Part shown: piece by piece, positions 1-9,176 of the stretch
Layout: the number at the start of each line of letters is the position of its first letter
How positions within the stretch are numbered: the first letter of the stretch is position 1
Assembly (NCBI GenBank): GCA_965221815.1
Contig: OZ244915.1
Span: 1,674,001-1,738,000, forward strand
DNA from: JAPOXR01 sp965221815
GTDB lineage: Bacteria; Pseudomonadota; Alphaproteobacteria; Rhodobacterales; Rhodobacteraceae
Reading direction: 5' to 3'
DNA: 64,000 nucleotides
Program-made: the position numbers and the translations under genes
Notes under the pieces: generated by a model
What the model saw: the letters and a program-made list of their open reading frames with translations, nothing else
Told to the model about the DNA's origin: nothing
Database searches by the model: none

Positions 1-2
1 CC

Positions 3-698
3 GCCAGCCAGAATAATGAACCCTTAGTCTGGGCCGCCTCAAGCAACTGGCACCCGGGTGTTGCGGGAATCATAGCAGCGCGGCTTGTCGATGCATCAGG
101 AAGACCGGCGATTGCCATCGCAATCGGTGATGAAACAAGCAGGGGGTCGGCCCGTTCCGTGCCCGGATTCGACATTGGTGCTGCCATGCACCGCTGTCGA
201 AACGAAGGCCTGCTGATCAGCGGTGGGGGCCATAAAATGGCCGCTGGCCTTGAGATTGAGACTGACAAGATTGAACCCGCCATGGCCCGCCTGTCAGAGA
301 TCGCCACCCATATGCACAAAAATGGGGATTCGGTTCAGCAATATCCGATCGATAGCGTCATTCAACCTGATGCGGTCACTATCGATATGGTCAGATCATT
401 GGAGGCCGCCGGGCCTTACGGCAGCGCGGCCCCCGCGCCCCGTTTCGCCTTCCCGAATCTGCTGGTCGTCTATCGCCGTTGGGTCGGGACGGGCCATCTT
501 CAGCTCAGACTGCGTGGAGAAACCGGGGCAGAGCTGGAAGCCATCGCATTTCGTGCCGATCAGTCGCCGCTTGGACAGTTTCTTGACAGGAACGGATTAC
601 CGCTTGTGCATATTGTTGGACGCCTGCAGGAAAACAATTTCAGAGGTCAGATCCGCGTCCAGCTCCAGGTTCATGATGCCGCTCTCGCAAAGCGCTGA
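3..698 (+). CDS. recJ: RecJ single-stranded-DNA exonuclease, C-terminal part
   Basis: The frame is open from the window edge, so the N-terminal DHH catalytic half lies upstream. What remains is the DHHA1 domain and the OB-like C-terminal domain. Visible RecJ signatures are the WHPGVAGI stretch near the start, then GSARSVPGFDI and GGGHKMAAG (DHHA1 substrate-binding loop). RecJ is a 5'-to-3' ssDNA exonuclease of RecF-pathway recombination and mismatch and base-excision repair. The stop is followed by about 650 bp without an intact gene. Identification is firm because the motifs are collinear with the family. Confidence 0.9.
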   Translation, partial: ASQNNEPLVWAASSNWHPGVAGIIAARLVDASGRPAIAIAIGDETSRGSARSVPGFDIGAAMHRCRNEGLLISGGGHKMAAGLEIETDKIEPAMARLSEIATHMHKNGDSVQQYPIDSVIQPDAVTIDMVRSLEAAGPYGSAAPAPRFAFPNLLVVYRRWVGTGHLQLRLRGETGAELEAIAFRADQSPLGQFLDRNGLPLVHIVGRLQENNFRGQIRVQLQVHDAALAKR

Positions 699-739
699 GC
701 TGGCGACGATCACTGAACAGGTTGAAGCCAAGAGCCAGA

Positions 740-1231
740 TCACGTCCGGGGTTGAAAAGAGTGATCTGTGAGATCTGGAGACAATGGTACGGAGTCCCCG
801 GGAGTTTTGTCATCGGTGAATGTGACCAGGACGCCAGAGGATCCTGCCGGCACAAGCGCAGCACAAGGGCGGTGCCTTCATCGTCGACATGAACGGGCTT
901 GAGCCCTGTTGCCTCTTCGCGACTGCGCAGCTGCCAGTCAGTTTTGCCTTGACCTTCATGACAGGTCATTTCCTTCACAGAATTTGTCCTGTCGGATCTG
1001 AGTTCCTTATGGCTGGCACGGCGAACAGTCACGATCCGTACTGTCTCCTCGGATCGTGCCAGTGACTGAATTGACGACACAATTCAGACACCAGCAATAA
1101 TCGTCCGGCTCTTGCCGTCCTGCCTCGAATGCAGATACCGGACTCACCACCTGCCAAAGATCACCTTGCAGCTTCAAGATCGAGGTCATGCCCATTGAGG
1201 ATCGAATATTTATGACCCCGTTGTCAATCAT
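740..1231 (-). pseudogene. Possible decayed elongation factor P (efp) remnant
   Basis: No intact gene lies here, but the minus strand read across frames shows EF-P-like blocks in the right order and near the right spacing. These are INIRSSM...QGDLWQVV (compare IRPGMVIEHDGDLWQVV), LARSEETVRIVTV (compare FRSSETVERVRL) about 36 residues after the Trp, and GLKPVHVDDEGTALVLRL (compare GMKVVVETHEGEPISVEL) about 50 residues later. The frame is broken by an in-frame TGA near 1084 and a shift near 840-860. The resemblance was judged by eye and could be chance. An intact efp would be expected elsewhere in the genome. Confidence 0.3.
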
Positions 1232-1355
1232 GTCTTCAGGGACGCCATGCGTGCGTGTCTGTTCAAATGGTGAAAAGCCACACGGAATGCAGGGAACGTC
1301 AAATCAAAAACTTGCGCCAGATTGAGACTTCTGCTATCGGCGGATCAGTCAGTGC

Positions 1356-1430
1356 GGTCCCTTCGTCTATCGGTTAGGACGCTAGGTTTTCAACCTAGAA
1401 AGAGGGGTTCGATTCCCCTAGGGACTGCCA
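1356..1430 (+). tRNA. tRNA-Glu (anticodon TTC)
   Basis: The cloverleaf is complete. The acceptor GGTCCCT pairs with AGGGACT (terminal G-U). The anticodon stem CTAGG/CCTAG closes the loop TTTTCAA with anticodon TTC. The T arm GGGGTTCGATTCCCC is canonical, and discriminator G plus CCA are encoded. It lies between recJ and a carboxylate-amine ligase gene. Confidence 0.96.
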
Positions 1431-1611
1431 CTTTCGTCAGTCACCGAATAGTTCTCGGGATGAATGAGGCGGTCACTTTCGCAATATTGCATCTCCCTGT
1501 CCTGTGCCCCAAAGACCGTTTCCCGTGGCAAACATCTTTTGCGGCTCATGAACAATTTGCCACATTCGCTGCTTGCCCGCCCTTCACTGCGGATAACCGG
1601 GAAACCGCCCC

Positions 1612-2745
1612 ATGATTGACCGACCAGCCTTCACGCTTGGAATTGAAGAAGAATATTTGATTTCCGATGCGGAAACCCTGTCTTTGATTCGTGAGCCTGA
1701 TGAAAGGTTTATCGAAGAGTGCAAGGTCAAGACCCGCAACAAGACAACCAATGAATATATGCAATGCCAGCTGGAAGTTGGCACGGCACCCCACGCGACA
1801 GTGTCTTCGGTTTCCCGGGAACTCGCTGATTTGCGGGGCACAGTGGCTGAGATTGCGCGGCGTTTCGGTTATTCGATTGTTGCGGCTTCTACGCATCCAT
1901 TCGCAACATGGCGCGATCAAACCCACACACGCAAAGAACGGTACGATACATTGCGTGAGGATCTCGGCCAAAGTGCCCGACGTCTGCTGATTTGCGGAAT
2001 GCATACGCATATTGGAATTGAGGACAATAATCTGCGTATCGACCTGATGAATCAGGTGTCCTATTTTCTACCGCATTTGCTCGCGCTTTCCTGTTCATCG
2101 CCCTTCTGGGAGGGAGACGACACCCTGCTTTCGTCTTATCGGCTGACAGTTTTTGACTCGCTTCCGCGCACCGGTCTCCCAGACACATTGAATTCGTTTG
2201 CCGAATATGAATGCCTGGTCAGCCATATGGTTGAGGCTGGATGTATTGAAGATGGTTCCAAACTCTGGTGGGATATCCGTCCGTCGAGCAAGTTCCCGAC
2301 CATTGAACAGCGAATTACGGATGTGTGCAGCCTGCACGAGGATGCGATGACAATTACCGCTGTCTACCAGTCGTTGATTGCCTATCTTTTTCGACTCAGA
2401 TCAATGAATCAGCGTTGGCGCAGTTATCCGCGAACGCTGATCAATGAAAACCGCTGGCGGGCACAACGCTACGGCATGGGACAACCCCTGGTGGATCACG
2501 GCAAAACGGCCTTATGTCCGTTCAATGAACTGGCTGAGGAGATCATCGAGCTGGCATTGGAAGATGCAACGCAACTCGGTTGTGAACGCGAACTGGTACG
2601 GGTCCGAGACATTGTTGCGCGGGGAACCTCAGCGGAACGACAACGCGCAAACTTTGCCAAGGCCCGAAACGAAGGTCAGTCCAAGGAAGATGCGCTCCGT
2701 ACCGTGACCCGAAAACTTGCCGAGGAGTTTCTCCAGGGAATCTAA
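1612..2745 (+). CDS. Carboxylate-amine ligase, YbdK/GCS2 family
   Basis: The 377-residue protein opens with LGIEEEYLISD, the GCS2-type signature, and continues with QCQLEVGTAP, GMHTHIGI and SCSSPFWEGDDT, which mark the ATP-dependent glutamate-cysteine ligase-like fold (YbdK family). Members catalyse weak gamma-glutamylcysteine formation, and the true substrate in most bacteria is unproven. The length matches the family. The stop codon TAA is made of a TA target duplication plus the first base of the downstream IS5-family element. The pre-insertion stop would have been TAG, so the protein is unchanged. Confidence 0.85.
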   Translation: MIDRPAFTLGIEEEYLISDAETLSLIREPDERFIEECKVKTRNKTTNEYMQCQLEVGTAPHATVSSVSRELADLRGTVAEIARRFGYSIVAASTHPFATWRDQTHTRKERYDTLREDLGQSARRLLICGMHTHIGIEDNNLRIDLMNQVSYFLPHLLALSCSSPFWEGDDTLLSSYRLTVFDSLPRTGLPDTLNSFAEYECLVSHMVEAGCIEDGSKLWWDIRPSSKFPTIEQRITDVCSLHEDAMTITAVYQSLIAYLFRLRSMNQRWRSYPRTLINENRWRAQRYGMGQPLVDHGKTALCPFNELAEEIIELALEDATQLGCERELVRVRDIVARGTSAERQRANFAKARNEGQSKEDALRTVTRKLAEEFLQGI

Positions 2746-3620
2746 GGCCCGTTGACAATTGCCTTGCGTCTTGAGTTCTTGTCGTGTATTTGTGTCGGCA
2801 TTGCACGCCGAAAAAGGCGGCACGAGCAGACGAGGCAGGTGACAAGATGAATGCAGATCGCACAGTTTTGACGGATGAGATGTGGGCGCGGGTGGCACCG
2901 CTGTGTCCGGGCCAGGTGACTGACCCGGGGTGCACAGCTGTCGACAATCGTCTTTTTCTGGAAGGGGTTCTCTGGCGGTTCCGGACAGGAACCCCCTGGC
3001 GTGATCTCCCGCCGCATTTTGGGCGATGGAACAGTGTCTTCAAGCGGTTCCGGCGTTGGACCAAAGCGAATCTTTTTGAACGTATTTTCAATGAGTTATC
3101 CGGTGATCTGGATCTGTCAATGGTGTCTGTGGATGGCACGATCATGCCAGCGCACCAGAAGGCCTCCGGGGCCAAAAAGGGGGATCAGAATCGGAAGGAA
3201 TCGGCCGCTCGAAGGGCGGTCTGACGAGCAAGGTCGTGGCTCTCACGGATGCTGTCGGACATCTGATCCGGTTTGTGGTTCTCCCCGGTCAGACTCATGA
3301 TCTCAAGGCTGTCCCTGAACTCCTGGACGACCTCACCTGTGAGATGTTGATTGGCGACAAGGCCTTTGACGCGGATGGGGTGCTGGACACAGTGGCGGAA
3401 CGCGGAGCCACGGCGGTGATCCCGCCGCGGTCGAACCGAAGCACGCCACGCGACTTTGACCGCGACGCTGACAAGGAGCGGCACCGAATCGAGAATGTCT
3501 TTGCGAAAATCAAGGAGTTCCGGGGTCTCGCCACACGATACGACAAGACTCTTGCAAGCTTCGCAGCCGGGATTTATCTGATGGCGGGCGTGGTGGCCGC
3601 ACGATAATTGTCAACGGGCC
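2745..3620 (+). mobile_element. IS5 family (IS427 group) insertion sequence
   Basis: The element is 876 bp with perfect terminal inverted repeats AGGCCCGTTGACAATT (2745-2760, and its complement 3605-3620), flanked by a TA duplication (2743-2744 and 3621-3622). It carries two overlapping transposase frames joined by a likely -1 frameshift, typical of the IS427 group. Both ends and the frames are complete, so it may be active. It sits exactly in the stop codon of the preceding gene. Confidence 0.92.
2847..3607 (+). CDS. IS427-type transposase, two frames joined by -1 frameshift
   Basis: The first frame (ATG at 2847 to the stop at 3224) encodes the N-terminal part, with VLWRFRTGTPWRDLP and the first catalytic Asp in VSVDGTIMPAHQ. 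The second frame (to 3607) is offset by -1 and encodes the rest, with the second Asp in LIGDKAFDADG and the Glu in RHRIENVFAKIKEFR. An A-run followed by a G-run near 3173-3182 (AAAAAGGGGG) is the probable slippery site. Slipping there gives the expected join GRSKGGLTSKVVALTD. Together they form a full DDE transposase of about 250 residues. An inactivating frameshift cannot be excluded without comparing copies. Confidence 0.85.
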
Positions 3621-3729
3621 TTAGTCATTCAGCGCGGCGTTTGTGCATCATGCCGTGCGATTGATTCTGAATGAAACCTGCGAGAGGACAGCTCTCACAC
3701 ATTCACACGGCGACAATGAAAAATCTTGA

Positions 3730-4617
3730 TCATACTGACGCCGTGTGTATCGCGGCAACGCTACGTCCCAAGGTCACATCAAATTCCGCATCGGACATGG
3801 ATTCGGACAAATCTTCCGCCAGCGCGCGGGAGAAACTTGCGACCATGCCTCTATTCCGTGCCAGTCTGCGGCAGGCCTCGTCGCGCGTGTAACCTCCTGA
3901 AAGTGCCGTTACCCGGATCGTATTGGGATGCATCACGAGTTCGTCATAAAGCCCATCCTGCTCCGGAAGCGTGAGTTTGAGCGCAACTTCGCGGCCTTTC
4001 TCGAGTGTATCAAGATGCCGCACCAGTGCAGTGCGCAATAGATCTTCACATTCTGCCTTGCGCGGACTGTCGATGGCGACTTCGGGTTCGACGATCGGCA
4101 CCAAACCATGATCTCTGATCCGGGAAGCCAGCTCGAATTGCTGATCGACCACAGCAGCGACAGAATCGGGAATTGCATCATGTATGACGGAGCGCATCTT
4201 GGTCCCAAAAATGTTTCTTTCACAAGCATGTTGCAAGCGTGTGTCTATCTGTGGAATTGGCTTCATGAGGCTGATGCCATCTGTCTCCATCTCGAGGCCG
4301 ACATCGATCTTGAGAAATGGAATGATACGTTTCCTTTCCCAAAGAAAATCTGCTGTCAGCATGCCCTCGATCGACGACTCCATGGTCCCCTCGAATAAAA
4401 TGGCTCCGATGATTCGGCTATTGTCAAATTCGGGAGACGTGATGATCCGGGTGCGCATTGCATGAACCAAGTCAATCATCTGTTGTTCATCGACATAGCG
4501 GTCAGCACCAATTCCATAATTTTCCAGTGCCTTGGGTGTTGAGCCGCCACTCTGGTCCAGTGCTGCAATAAAACCGCGCCCCGTGGTAAACTGTTCAAGC
4601 TGTGCCTGCATTGTCAT
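3730..4617 (-). CDS. fda: Class I fructose-bisphosphate aldolase
   Basis: This 295-residue protein cleaves fructose 1,6-bisphosphate to DHAP and glyceraldehyde 3-phosphate through a Schiff-base lysine. Recognisable blocks are GRGFIAALDQSGGSTPKAL at the N-terminus, FLKIDVGLE, LVPIVEPEVAID and VALKLTLPEQ, and ALSGGYTRDEAC near the end, as in the bacterial class I aldolase family. The start ATG at 4617 is chosen because GGAGGA lies 4-5 bases upstream, although the frame stays open to 4803. It is monocistronic here. Confidence 0.9.
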   Translation of the reverse strand: MTMQAQLEQFTTGRGFIAALDQSGGSTPKALENYGIGADRYVDEQQMIDLVHAMRTRIITSPEFDNSRIIGAILFEGTMESSIEGMLTADFLWERKRIIPFLKIDVGLEMETDGISLMKPIPQIDTRLQHACERNIFGTKMRSVIHDAIPDSVAAVVDQQFELASRIRDHGLVPIVEPEVAIDSPRKAECEDLLRTALVRHLDTLEKGREVALKLTLPEQDGLYDELVMHPNTIRVTALSGGYTRDEACRRLARNRGMVASFSRALAEDLSESMSDAEFDVTLGRSVAAIHTASV

Positions 4618-5207
4618 GTCTTCCTCCGTGTCATGAAAATATCTGCCTCTCTCCTGGACCAACCCGCATTTTGAATGTGTAGCAGAAAAGGAGAATGTGT
4701 TCCGGCATGGGCAAAACCCGCAATGATGGTGGCTGCTGATGATTGCCGTGCCGGCGGGGATTCCCAGATACGCATGGGGTCTGATGATCGCTCCGTGCCC
4801 CATACAGACGCGTATCAGCTCTCAATGCCGGATATGTTGCCTCCGATCAGTTCAGTGAAAATTGCCCGAATCTGGCGCTATGGACCCGGTCAACGCGCTA
4901 TGAGCCGCTGCTTTATCAACAATATAGGCCTTGATGATGGGCATTCCCAAGTTGCGCGGGATCTTATCCCTGCCATACATGTTGTGTCAATGACGGCAAA
5001 AATCTCATACAGTTTCGAATCAGGAAAATTGTCGCCGAATATGGGGTTGTTGTGGGTCCATGACACGCATGCAGGTCTTGTCCGGCCGGGAGAAATCCAC
5101 CCAACAACATGTTGCAAGCAGGGATCGCAGGCGTTGGTCTGGGCACCATCTGTGATAAGAGGACGTGACCGGATGAGATGCTTTGACCCGTCAGTTTCAG
5201 CAACAGG
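4618..5207. other. Gene-free stretch of about 590 bp
   Basis: This lies between the divergent starts of the aldolase and NUDIX genes. Several medium open frames exist on both strands, but none shows a ribosome binding site, a family motif or a believable composition. I see no RNA gene or IS end. It should hold the aldolase promoter, but no clear -35/-10 pair was found. Confidence 0.5.
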
Positions 5208-5927
5208 TTGCAATGGGGCAAGCGCCAAATGACGAAAAGTCCGGCTCCCGAAACATCTGTACGAGATGCCTCCACGGTCATCCTGTTGCGCCGCCAGAAT
5301 TCCGAGCCACAATTACTGGTCGGGCAACGCCGCAAGAAAGCTGTATTCATGCCCAACAAATTTGTATTTCCGGGCGGCGGCATTGAGGCCACGGACTCGA
5401 TTGTCCACCTTTGCGGATACCCGCGCGCCCAATGCCTTCAGCGATTGGCTTATCGATCGCACGCGGGAATCGTGAAGAGTCTCCTGTCCTGCGCGATACG
5501 GGAAGTGTGGGAAGAAACCGGAATCAGACTTGCACAGCATAACACGACACAGTCACTGATGTGGCCTGATGAATGGGAGTCATTTATTCGGAACGGGTTG
5601 ATTCCATCTGCCCGCGGGCTTGAGTTCCTCTATCGTGCAGTGACCCCGCCGGGGCGAGTCCGGCGATTTGATGCACGATTCTTCCTGGCCGATTTTGATC
5701 ATATTGATGTGGCGAGCGATCCCGATAGGTTGCAACCTGCCTCAAATGAGCTGAAAAATCTGAAATGGGTGCCCTTGACCCATTGTGATCAACTTGACCT
5801 CCCCGCGATCACGAAGCGGGTGATCGCACATCTGTATCGTGTCTTGCGGGGTCACAAGGGCGTGACAGGCGTGCCTTTCATCTACACAAAAGATGGGCGG
5901 CGTATCACTGAGATGATCAACAATTGA
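5208..5927 (+). CDS. NUDIX family hydrolase
   Basis: The protein has 239 residues (or 232 from ATG 5229). The NUDIX box is split by a long insert: GGGIEATDS, then after about 40 residues REVWEETGI, so the usual GX5EX7REUXEEXGU spacing is not kept. Such split boxes occur in the CoA- or nucleotide-hydrolysing NUDT7/8/19-like group. FPGGGIE and the REVWEET helix support a metal-dependent pyrophosphohydrolase. The substrate cannot be told. The start is uncertain because neither candidate has a strong ribosome binding site. Confidence 0.8.
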   Translation: MQWGKRQMTKSPAPETSVRDASTVILLRRQNSEPQLLVGQRRKKAVFMPNKFVFPGGGIEATDSIVHLCGYPRAQCLQRLAYRSHAGIVKSLLSCAIREVWEETGIRLAQHNTTQSLMWPDEWESFIRNGLIPSARGLEFLYRAVTPPGRVRRFDARFFLADFDHIDVASDPDRLQPASNELKNLKWVPLTHCDQLDLPAITKRVIAHLYRVLRGHKGVTGVPFIYTKDGRRITEMINN

Positions 5928-6075
5928 GTGGAAAAATCTTATCTATTCGATCAGGCAGCTCATCAGATAAGGTCGCATCGACTGATAACCCCAATTCATG
6001 CTCAGGTAACTTGAAAACTGTTGTCCAATATGACAGTCAAACCGAAATTTCGCCGGAACTTTTGTAGGATTCACC

Positions 6076-7551
6076 ATGCTCGACAAAACCAATCTTGTTT
6101 CATTGCTTAAAGACCCATCCCTCCTCGCCACAAAAGCATATATCGGCGGTGAGTGGATCGATGCCGATGATGGTACAGAATTTGATGTCATCAATCCGGC
6201 GCGCGGTGATGTCGTTGCCCGCGTACCCAATCTCGGCATCGCCGAGGCCCAACGCGCCATTGATGCTGCGGCAGAAGTTCAGGCCGAATGGGCGGCACGC
6301 CCTGCCAAAGACAGATCCGCCATCATTCTGGAATGGTATCGTTTGATGATCGACAATGCCCAGGATTTAGGGATGATTCTGACTGCCGAAATGGGCAAGC
6401 CGATTGCAGAGGCCGTTGGCGAAGTGAATTTTGGCGCATCATTCTTGCAGTGGTTTGGTGAAGAAGCCAAGAGGATCTACGGAGAAACTGTTCCCGGACC
6501 CCAGACTGACAAAAGGTTATTTGTCATCAAACAACCGGTCGGTGTTGTCGCCTCCATCACGCCATGGAATTTTCCGAGTGCAATGATTGCCCGAAAGATG
6601 GCTCCGGCGCTTGCCGTTGGCTGCACATTTGTCGGTCGACCGGCAAGGGAAACACCCCTTTCGGCTCTGGCCATGGCAGTGCTCGCTGAACGTGCAGGTG
6701 TGCCAAAAGGGGCATTTTCTATCGTCACATCCACTCATTCGCGTGAGATTGGGGAAGAATTCTGCACCAATGAAAAAGTCCGCAAGATCACCTTTACCGG
6801 TTCCACCGAAGTCGGGCGTATTCTGCTGCAACAGGCGGGTGGCCAAGTGAAGAAGGTGTCAATGGAACTTGGTGGCAACGCCCCCTTTATCGTCTTCGAT
6901 GATGCTGATGTGGATGCAGCGGTGGAAGGTGCGATGATGTCCAAGTACCGCAATAACGGCCAAACCTGTGTCTGCGCCAATCGCATCTATGTGCAATCCG
7001 GAATCTATGACGAATTTGCTGAAAAACTTGCCAAAGCAGCGAATCGACTCAAGCTCGGCGATGGACTGGACACGAAGGTCGATACCGGTCCGCTGATCAA
7101 CCAGGATGCGGTTGACAAGGTTCGGTCGCATGTTGCCGATGCAACAGCCAAAGGCGGAAAGATCCTCGCCGGTGGAAAAGCGCATGAACTCGGTGGTTAT
7201 TGGTTCGAACCGACAGTGATCTCCAATGTCACTCAGGAGATGCTCATCGCGCATGATGAAACTTTCGGCCCGGTTGCCCCACTGATCAGGTTCGACAGCG
7301 AAAACGAGGTGATTGCACTGGCCAATGACACGATCTTTGGCCTCGCGGCATATTTCTATGCCAAGGATACATCGCGCGTATGGCGCGTCGCAGAAGCACT
7401 CGAATTCGGGATTGTTGCCGTCAATACCGGACTCTTCTCAACCGAGGCTGCACCTTTCGGTGGAGTGAAGCAATCCGGTCTGGGTCGCGAGGGATCACAT
7501 CATGGTGCCGATGACTTCCTCGAATTGAAATATATTTGCCTGTCAATCTGA
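6076..7551 (+). CDS. gabD: Succinate-semialdehyde dehydrogenase (NAD(P)+)
   Basis: This 491-residue aldehyde dehydrogenase oxidises succinate semialdehyde to succinate, the last step of GABA breakdown. Landmarks are ITPWNFPSAMIARKMAPAL, ITFTGSTEVGR, the catalytic Glu in SMELGGNAPF, the catalytic Cys in NNGQTCVCANRIYV, and the terminal GGVKQSGLGREGSHHG. The cofactor loop reads CTFVGRPARETPLSAL. The usual KPAE-type Lys and Glu are Arg and Arg, and loss of the Glu that contacts the NAD ribose suggests NADP preference. No GABA transaminase is adjacent. Confidence 0.88.
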   Translation: MLDKTNLVSLLKDPSLLATKAYIGGEWIDADDGTEFDVINPARGDVVARVPNLGIAEAQRAIDAAAEVQAEWAARPAKDRSAIILEWYRLMIDNAQDLGMILTAEMGKPIAEAVGEVNFGASFLQWFGEEAKRIYGETVPGPQTDKRLFVIKQPVGVVASITPWNFPSAMIARKMAPALAVGCTFVGRPARETPLSALAMAVLAERAGVPKGAFSIVTSTHSREIGEEFCTNEKVRKITFTGSTEVGRILLQQAGGQVKKVSMELGGNAPFIVFDDADVDAAVEGAMMSKYRNNGQTCVCANRIYVQSGIYDEFAEKLAKAANRLKLGDGLDTKVDTGPLINQDAVDKVRSHVADATAKGGKILAGGKAHELGGYWFEPTVISNVTQEMLIAHDETFGPVAPLIRFDSENEVIALANDTIFGLAAYFYAKDTSRVWRVAEALEFGIVAVNTGLFSTEAAPFGGVKQSGLGREGSHHGADDFLELKYICLSI

Positions 7552-7664
7552 TGTCACAGCGCCCATCCGTCAATCGGTTGGATCGAAACACTGGACGTAG
7601 ATTGAACGCGCCTGACTGAATGGTGATTTTGCGCAATGCCAGTGCCGGAAATATCGTGAAACAG

Positions 7665-7691
7665 AAAAAAGGCGCGTCTCGGGGACGCGCC
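7665..7691 (-). terminator. Rho-independent terminator of the Hsp20 gene
   Basis: An 8-bp perfect stem GGCGCGTC/GACGCGCC (7671-7678 and 7684-7691) is followed on the minus strand by six T (7665-7670). It lies about 45 bp after the hsp20 stop. Confidence 0.85.
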
Positions 7692-7735
7692 TCGGTCTGT
7701 CACAAGCCACCGATCCATACGGTGGCGAAGTGAGG

Positions 7736-8185
7736 TTATTTGCTGGTGATCTTGGTCGGGCCCTCAGCCTCGATCTTGATCGTTCTTGGCTTGAGAGCTT
7801 CTGGAATTTCGCGTTTGAGGTCGATATTCAGCATGCCGTCGACATAGCTGGCACCAACAACGCGGACATGATCAGCAAGAGCAAATTGCTTACGGAATGC
7901 GCGTTGTGCGATACCGCGGTGCAAATATCGGCCATTCGCCGATTCCTCTGACTTTGTTGCCGTGACATGAAGTTGATTTTCACGAACTTCGACATTGAGA
8001 TCAGTGGCAGAAAAGCCCGCCGCGGCAATCGCGATCCGGTACGAATCTTCTGACGTCTTCTCAATATTGAACGGTGGATAAGATGTTGGGACGACATCCT
8101 CAGAGAATGCTTTCCCAAGCAAATCATTGAAACGGTCAAATCCGACCGAGGTGCTGTAAAGCGGTGTCAGGTCAAAACTTCGCAT
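7736..8185 (-). CDS. Small heat shock protein, Hsp20/IbpA family
   Basis: A 149-residue ATP-independent chaperone that holds unfolding proteins. It begins MRSFDLTPLYSTSVGFDRFN, typical of alphaproteobacterial HspD/IbpA-like proteins. The alpha-crystallin domain covers roughly residues 35-130 (YPPFNIEKTSEDSYRI, FALADHVRVVGASYVDGMLNI), and the tail carries IKIEAEG. The ATG at 8185 is preceded by GGAGGG at 5-bp spacing. A second GGAGGG with similar flanks lies about 30 bp further upstream, so a heat-sensitive leader is possible but not shown. Confidence 0.9.
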   Translation of the reverse strand: MRSFDLTPLYSTSVGFDRFNDLLGKAFSEDVVPTSYPPFNIEKTSEDSYRIAIAAAGFSATDLNVEVRENQLHVTATKSEESANGRYLHRGIAQRAFRKQFALADHVRVVGASYVDGMLNIDLKREIPEALKPRTIKIEAEGPTKITSK

Positions 8186-8536
8186 GAGTACCCTCCATTG
8201 AGCGATAAAGTTGCATTTGCCCTCCATTATGGACGGGCTGTTGACTGTCTCAGCCGGTCAATGCCGCGCGTCGACAACAGGAATATGGGAATCTCCAACT
8301 CTCAGTTCAAGGGTCACAGGTCTCAAAACAATCAGGACCAGGACTCGTTGCGTCAGGGCACAAAAAAGGCATTTCCATACTCTGCAGACACACAGAGAGG
8401 CGAGGGCGTGGATTGACGCGCCATAGCTTTGGGTCACAAGGTGGATACAGGCGTGATAGCTGCCTATCAACGATCAGATCGGATGGAGAAACGGCGTGAG
8501 TTTCACGCTCTCTGATTGGGGTATGCTACGGGTCAG
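8186..8536. other. Intergenic stretch with a copy of a dispersed 16-bp motif
   Basis: This holds the hsp20 leader and the tail of the toxin operon. At 8411-8426 is GATTGACGCGCCATAG, also present at about 13894 and within the two larger repeats at 32955 and 44253. No gene is recognised. Confidence 0.5.
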
Positions 8537-8869
8537 CTAGAGTCCGTAGCTGTTGCGTATCGTGTCATTAAAGACCCGTATGGCGTCAGCACTCCGCCTT
8601 CCTCGTGTATCACTTACGTCAATGATCCAAATGGTTTCGCGCTCTACGGTATAGAGTATAGCAAAGGCTGTATTACCAAGCTGATATTGGCGGACCTGTT
8701 CATAATCTTCAAATACCCTTCCACTGAAGGGCTGGTCTTTCAACACTGCCTCAGCCTTCACTAAAGATGCCATTGCCTTACCGTAATCAAGTTGTGGGTT
8801 TTGACGGTAATAGCTGTGCATCCATCGCAAGCCTGGCTCGGACGTTTCAAGATAGGTAATCTCCATCAT
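8537..8869 (-). CDS. RelE/ParE-superfamily toxin
   Basis: A 110-residue small basic protein with the RelE/ParE pattern: an N-terminal helix pair, QPFSGRVFEDYEQVRQYQLGNTAFAILYTV (the P...GR..... VR.....F.I.Y core), and IIDVSDTRGRR. It starts 11 bp after the stop of an upstream ribbon-helix-helix gene, the usual antitoxin-first order. It could be a gyrase poison (ParE) or an mRNA interferase (RelE), and the sequence does not decide. Confidence 0.75.
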   Translation of the reverse strand: MMEITYLETSEPGLRWMHSYYRQNPQLDYGKAMASLVKAEAVLKDQPFSGRVFEDYEQVRQYQLGNTAFAILYTVERETIWIIDVSDTRGRRSADAIRVFNDTIRNSYGL

Positions 8870-8880
8870 GTCAGATGATA

Positions 8881-9144
8881 TTAATCACCAGACTTTGGAA
8901 ACTCTGTTTGTCCATCTCCCTTGAGCCATTGGTGAACAGCTGAAGGTGTTATTCCTTGAGCTTCCTGTGATACCAGTTCCAGACCAGTCTCAACCAGTTG
9001 ACGGGTGGCTTCACGTTCTTCAACAAAGGAACGGATGGCACGATTAGCCACCCATGAGGCTGAGCGATCGTCAAACTTGGCAATACGCACAAGACTTTGC
9101 TTGAGGTCTGTATCAAGTCGGGTGGTAAAACTGGTGGTTGTCAT
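8881..9144 (-). CDS. Ribbon-helix-helix (CopG-like) antitoxin
   Basis: An 87-residue protein. MTTTSFTTRLDTDLKQSLVRIAK followed by RSASWVANRAIRSFVEERE is a ribbon-helix-helix DNA-binding fold that would repress its own promoter. The C-terminal part should bind and neutralise the toxin encoded just downstream. ATG 9144 has AGGAGA 6 bp upstream, so it is preferred over the longer frame to 9168. Confidence 0.78.
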   Translation of the reverse strand: MTTTSFTTRLDTDLKQSLVRIAKFDDRSASWVANRAIRSFVEEREATRQLVETGLELVSQEAQGITPSAVHQWLKGDGQTEFPKSGD

Positions 9145-9176
9145 GGCTTCTCCTTGTGTTTGTCTCATAGACAGAC

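Noticed and set aside
4675..5232. A 185-codon plus-strand frame and opposing minus frames before the NUDIX gene
   Set aside because: No family motif, no ribosome binding site, and unlikely composition. Left as non-coding.
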